Source: Loripinus fragilis (taxonomy: Eukaryota > Mollusca > Bivalvia > Lucinida > Lucinidae). Taken from it: DNA of 64,000 nucleotides. Below, one piece after another: positions 63,384 through 64,000 of this stretch (position 1 is its first letter; each line of letters opens with the position of its first letter). The DNA lies in NCBI GenBank assembly GCA_964019695.1, contig OZ026531.1, positions 12,180,593-12,244,592 on the forward strand. Reading direction: 5' to 3'. A program made the translations under genes and the position numbers. The notes under the pieces were generated by a model, which ran no database searches, was not told the origin of the DNA, and was given only the letters and a program-made list of their open reading frames with translations.

Positions 63384-64000
63384 GTATGTATCTTAATTAC
63401 CTAGACTCATGTTTGAAATCGTTCAGGATTATTCCTTAATTCAGGATTTTGTAGCTGACATTCCACCAAAAGTGAGCCTCGAAATACTGAATCAGCCAGA
63501 TTATGATAGCTTTGATTTATTTTAAGTTAGTGGAAAAACAACTCAATGCCAGACCATTTTATCTTGAAATTGATAATATTTTTAGATATACCACAACAGT
63601 TTAGATTTGAGTATCTTAAGTTGAGAATTTAAAAAAAATTAATCCCGTTAAGGATCCATATGTTCACTTTGATTTAAACTGAAAAGGGGGTCAAAATAGG
63701 TTTTGTATCCAAACCTGGTGAAACCCATAAGACAGGTTTCTGTCAAGATACTGAAGCTAGCTACAGGGGACGAATATATTTCAATATTGCACTTGTCCTG
63801 CAGGATGAGTGGCTTACAATTTTCACTCGTAGGGAGTAATATGCAATATGACTTCCTCTAGTAATTCTTCCCAAAGCCCTCGTCTTGTAGGATGAGTGCT
63901 TTGGGAAGAATTACTCTTCCTTTCTAGATTTCACTGGTAATTACGAGCGGACGAGTGGAATTTTTGTCCCCTGAGCTAAGCTCTTTAGCTCTGCATGCTG
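63384..64000. other. TOP2 intron 10, start
   Basis: A hairpin at about 63861-63925 (AGTAATTCTTCCCAAAGC against GCTTTGGGAAGAATTACT). No further exon before the window ends. Confidence 0.6.

Overview
The window looks like metazoan nuclear DNA, most likely from a marine bivalve mollusc. That placement is an inference. It rests on two intron-rich, clearly animal protein-coding genes, very low coding density, many tRNA-derived SINEs, a Penelope-like retroelement, and a dense set of short terminal-inverted-repeat (TIR) DNA elements. No bacterial or viral gene organisation is present.

Layout. 1-5437 is one 29-bp satellite array with an internal higher-order duplication. 5438-8430 holds two further tandem repeats (units of about 98 bp and about 150 bp). 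8431-12024 is a mosaic of SINEs, foldback elements and Penelope 3' fragments. A complete five-exon UBE2G2 gene (E2 ubiquitin-conjugating enzyme, 165 residues) occupies 12025-26933 on the minus strand. 26934-31913 lies between two divergent genes and holds a Mutator-like element with 9-bp target-site duplications (TSDs), a broken Penelope-like reverse transcriptase and a second Penelope 3' fragment. From 31914 to the window's right edge is the 5' part of a DNA topoisomerase II gene (TOP2, plus strand). Its ten exons encode the first 436 residues, which is the GHKL ATPase and transducer region through the QTK loop. The gatekeeper, cleavage and C-terminal regions lie beyond the window.

The two genes are head to head, about 5 kb between start codons, with transposable elements between them. 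UBE2G2 acts in ubiquitin conjugation for ER-associated degradation and TOP2 in DNA strand passage. The sequence gives no sign of a joint function.

The most interesting local structures are: a 118-bp tandem duplication that copied the 3' splice site and first half of TOP2 exon 5, creating a decoy exon with an in-frame stop; a partial triplication of UBE2G2 exon 4, one copy split by a 2.6-kb element whose empty site is preserved next door; a 2.84-kb element with about 81-bp TIRs starting CACAGTG and a 5-bp TSD, holding a Tc1/mariner-like N-terminal transposase remnant behind two perfect cAMP-response motifs; a set of elements starting CAGTGTT with 5-6-bp TSDs; and a palindromic MITE family seen at a dozen or more sites. 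Exon positions were derived by reading splice sites and phases by eye; all coding phases join without conflict.
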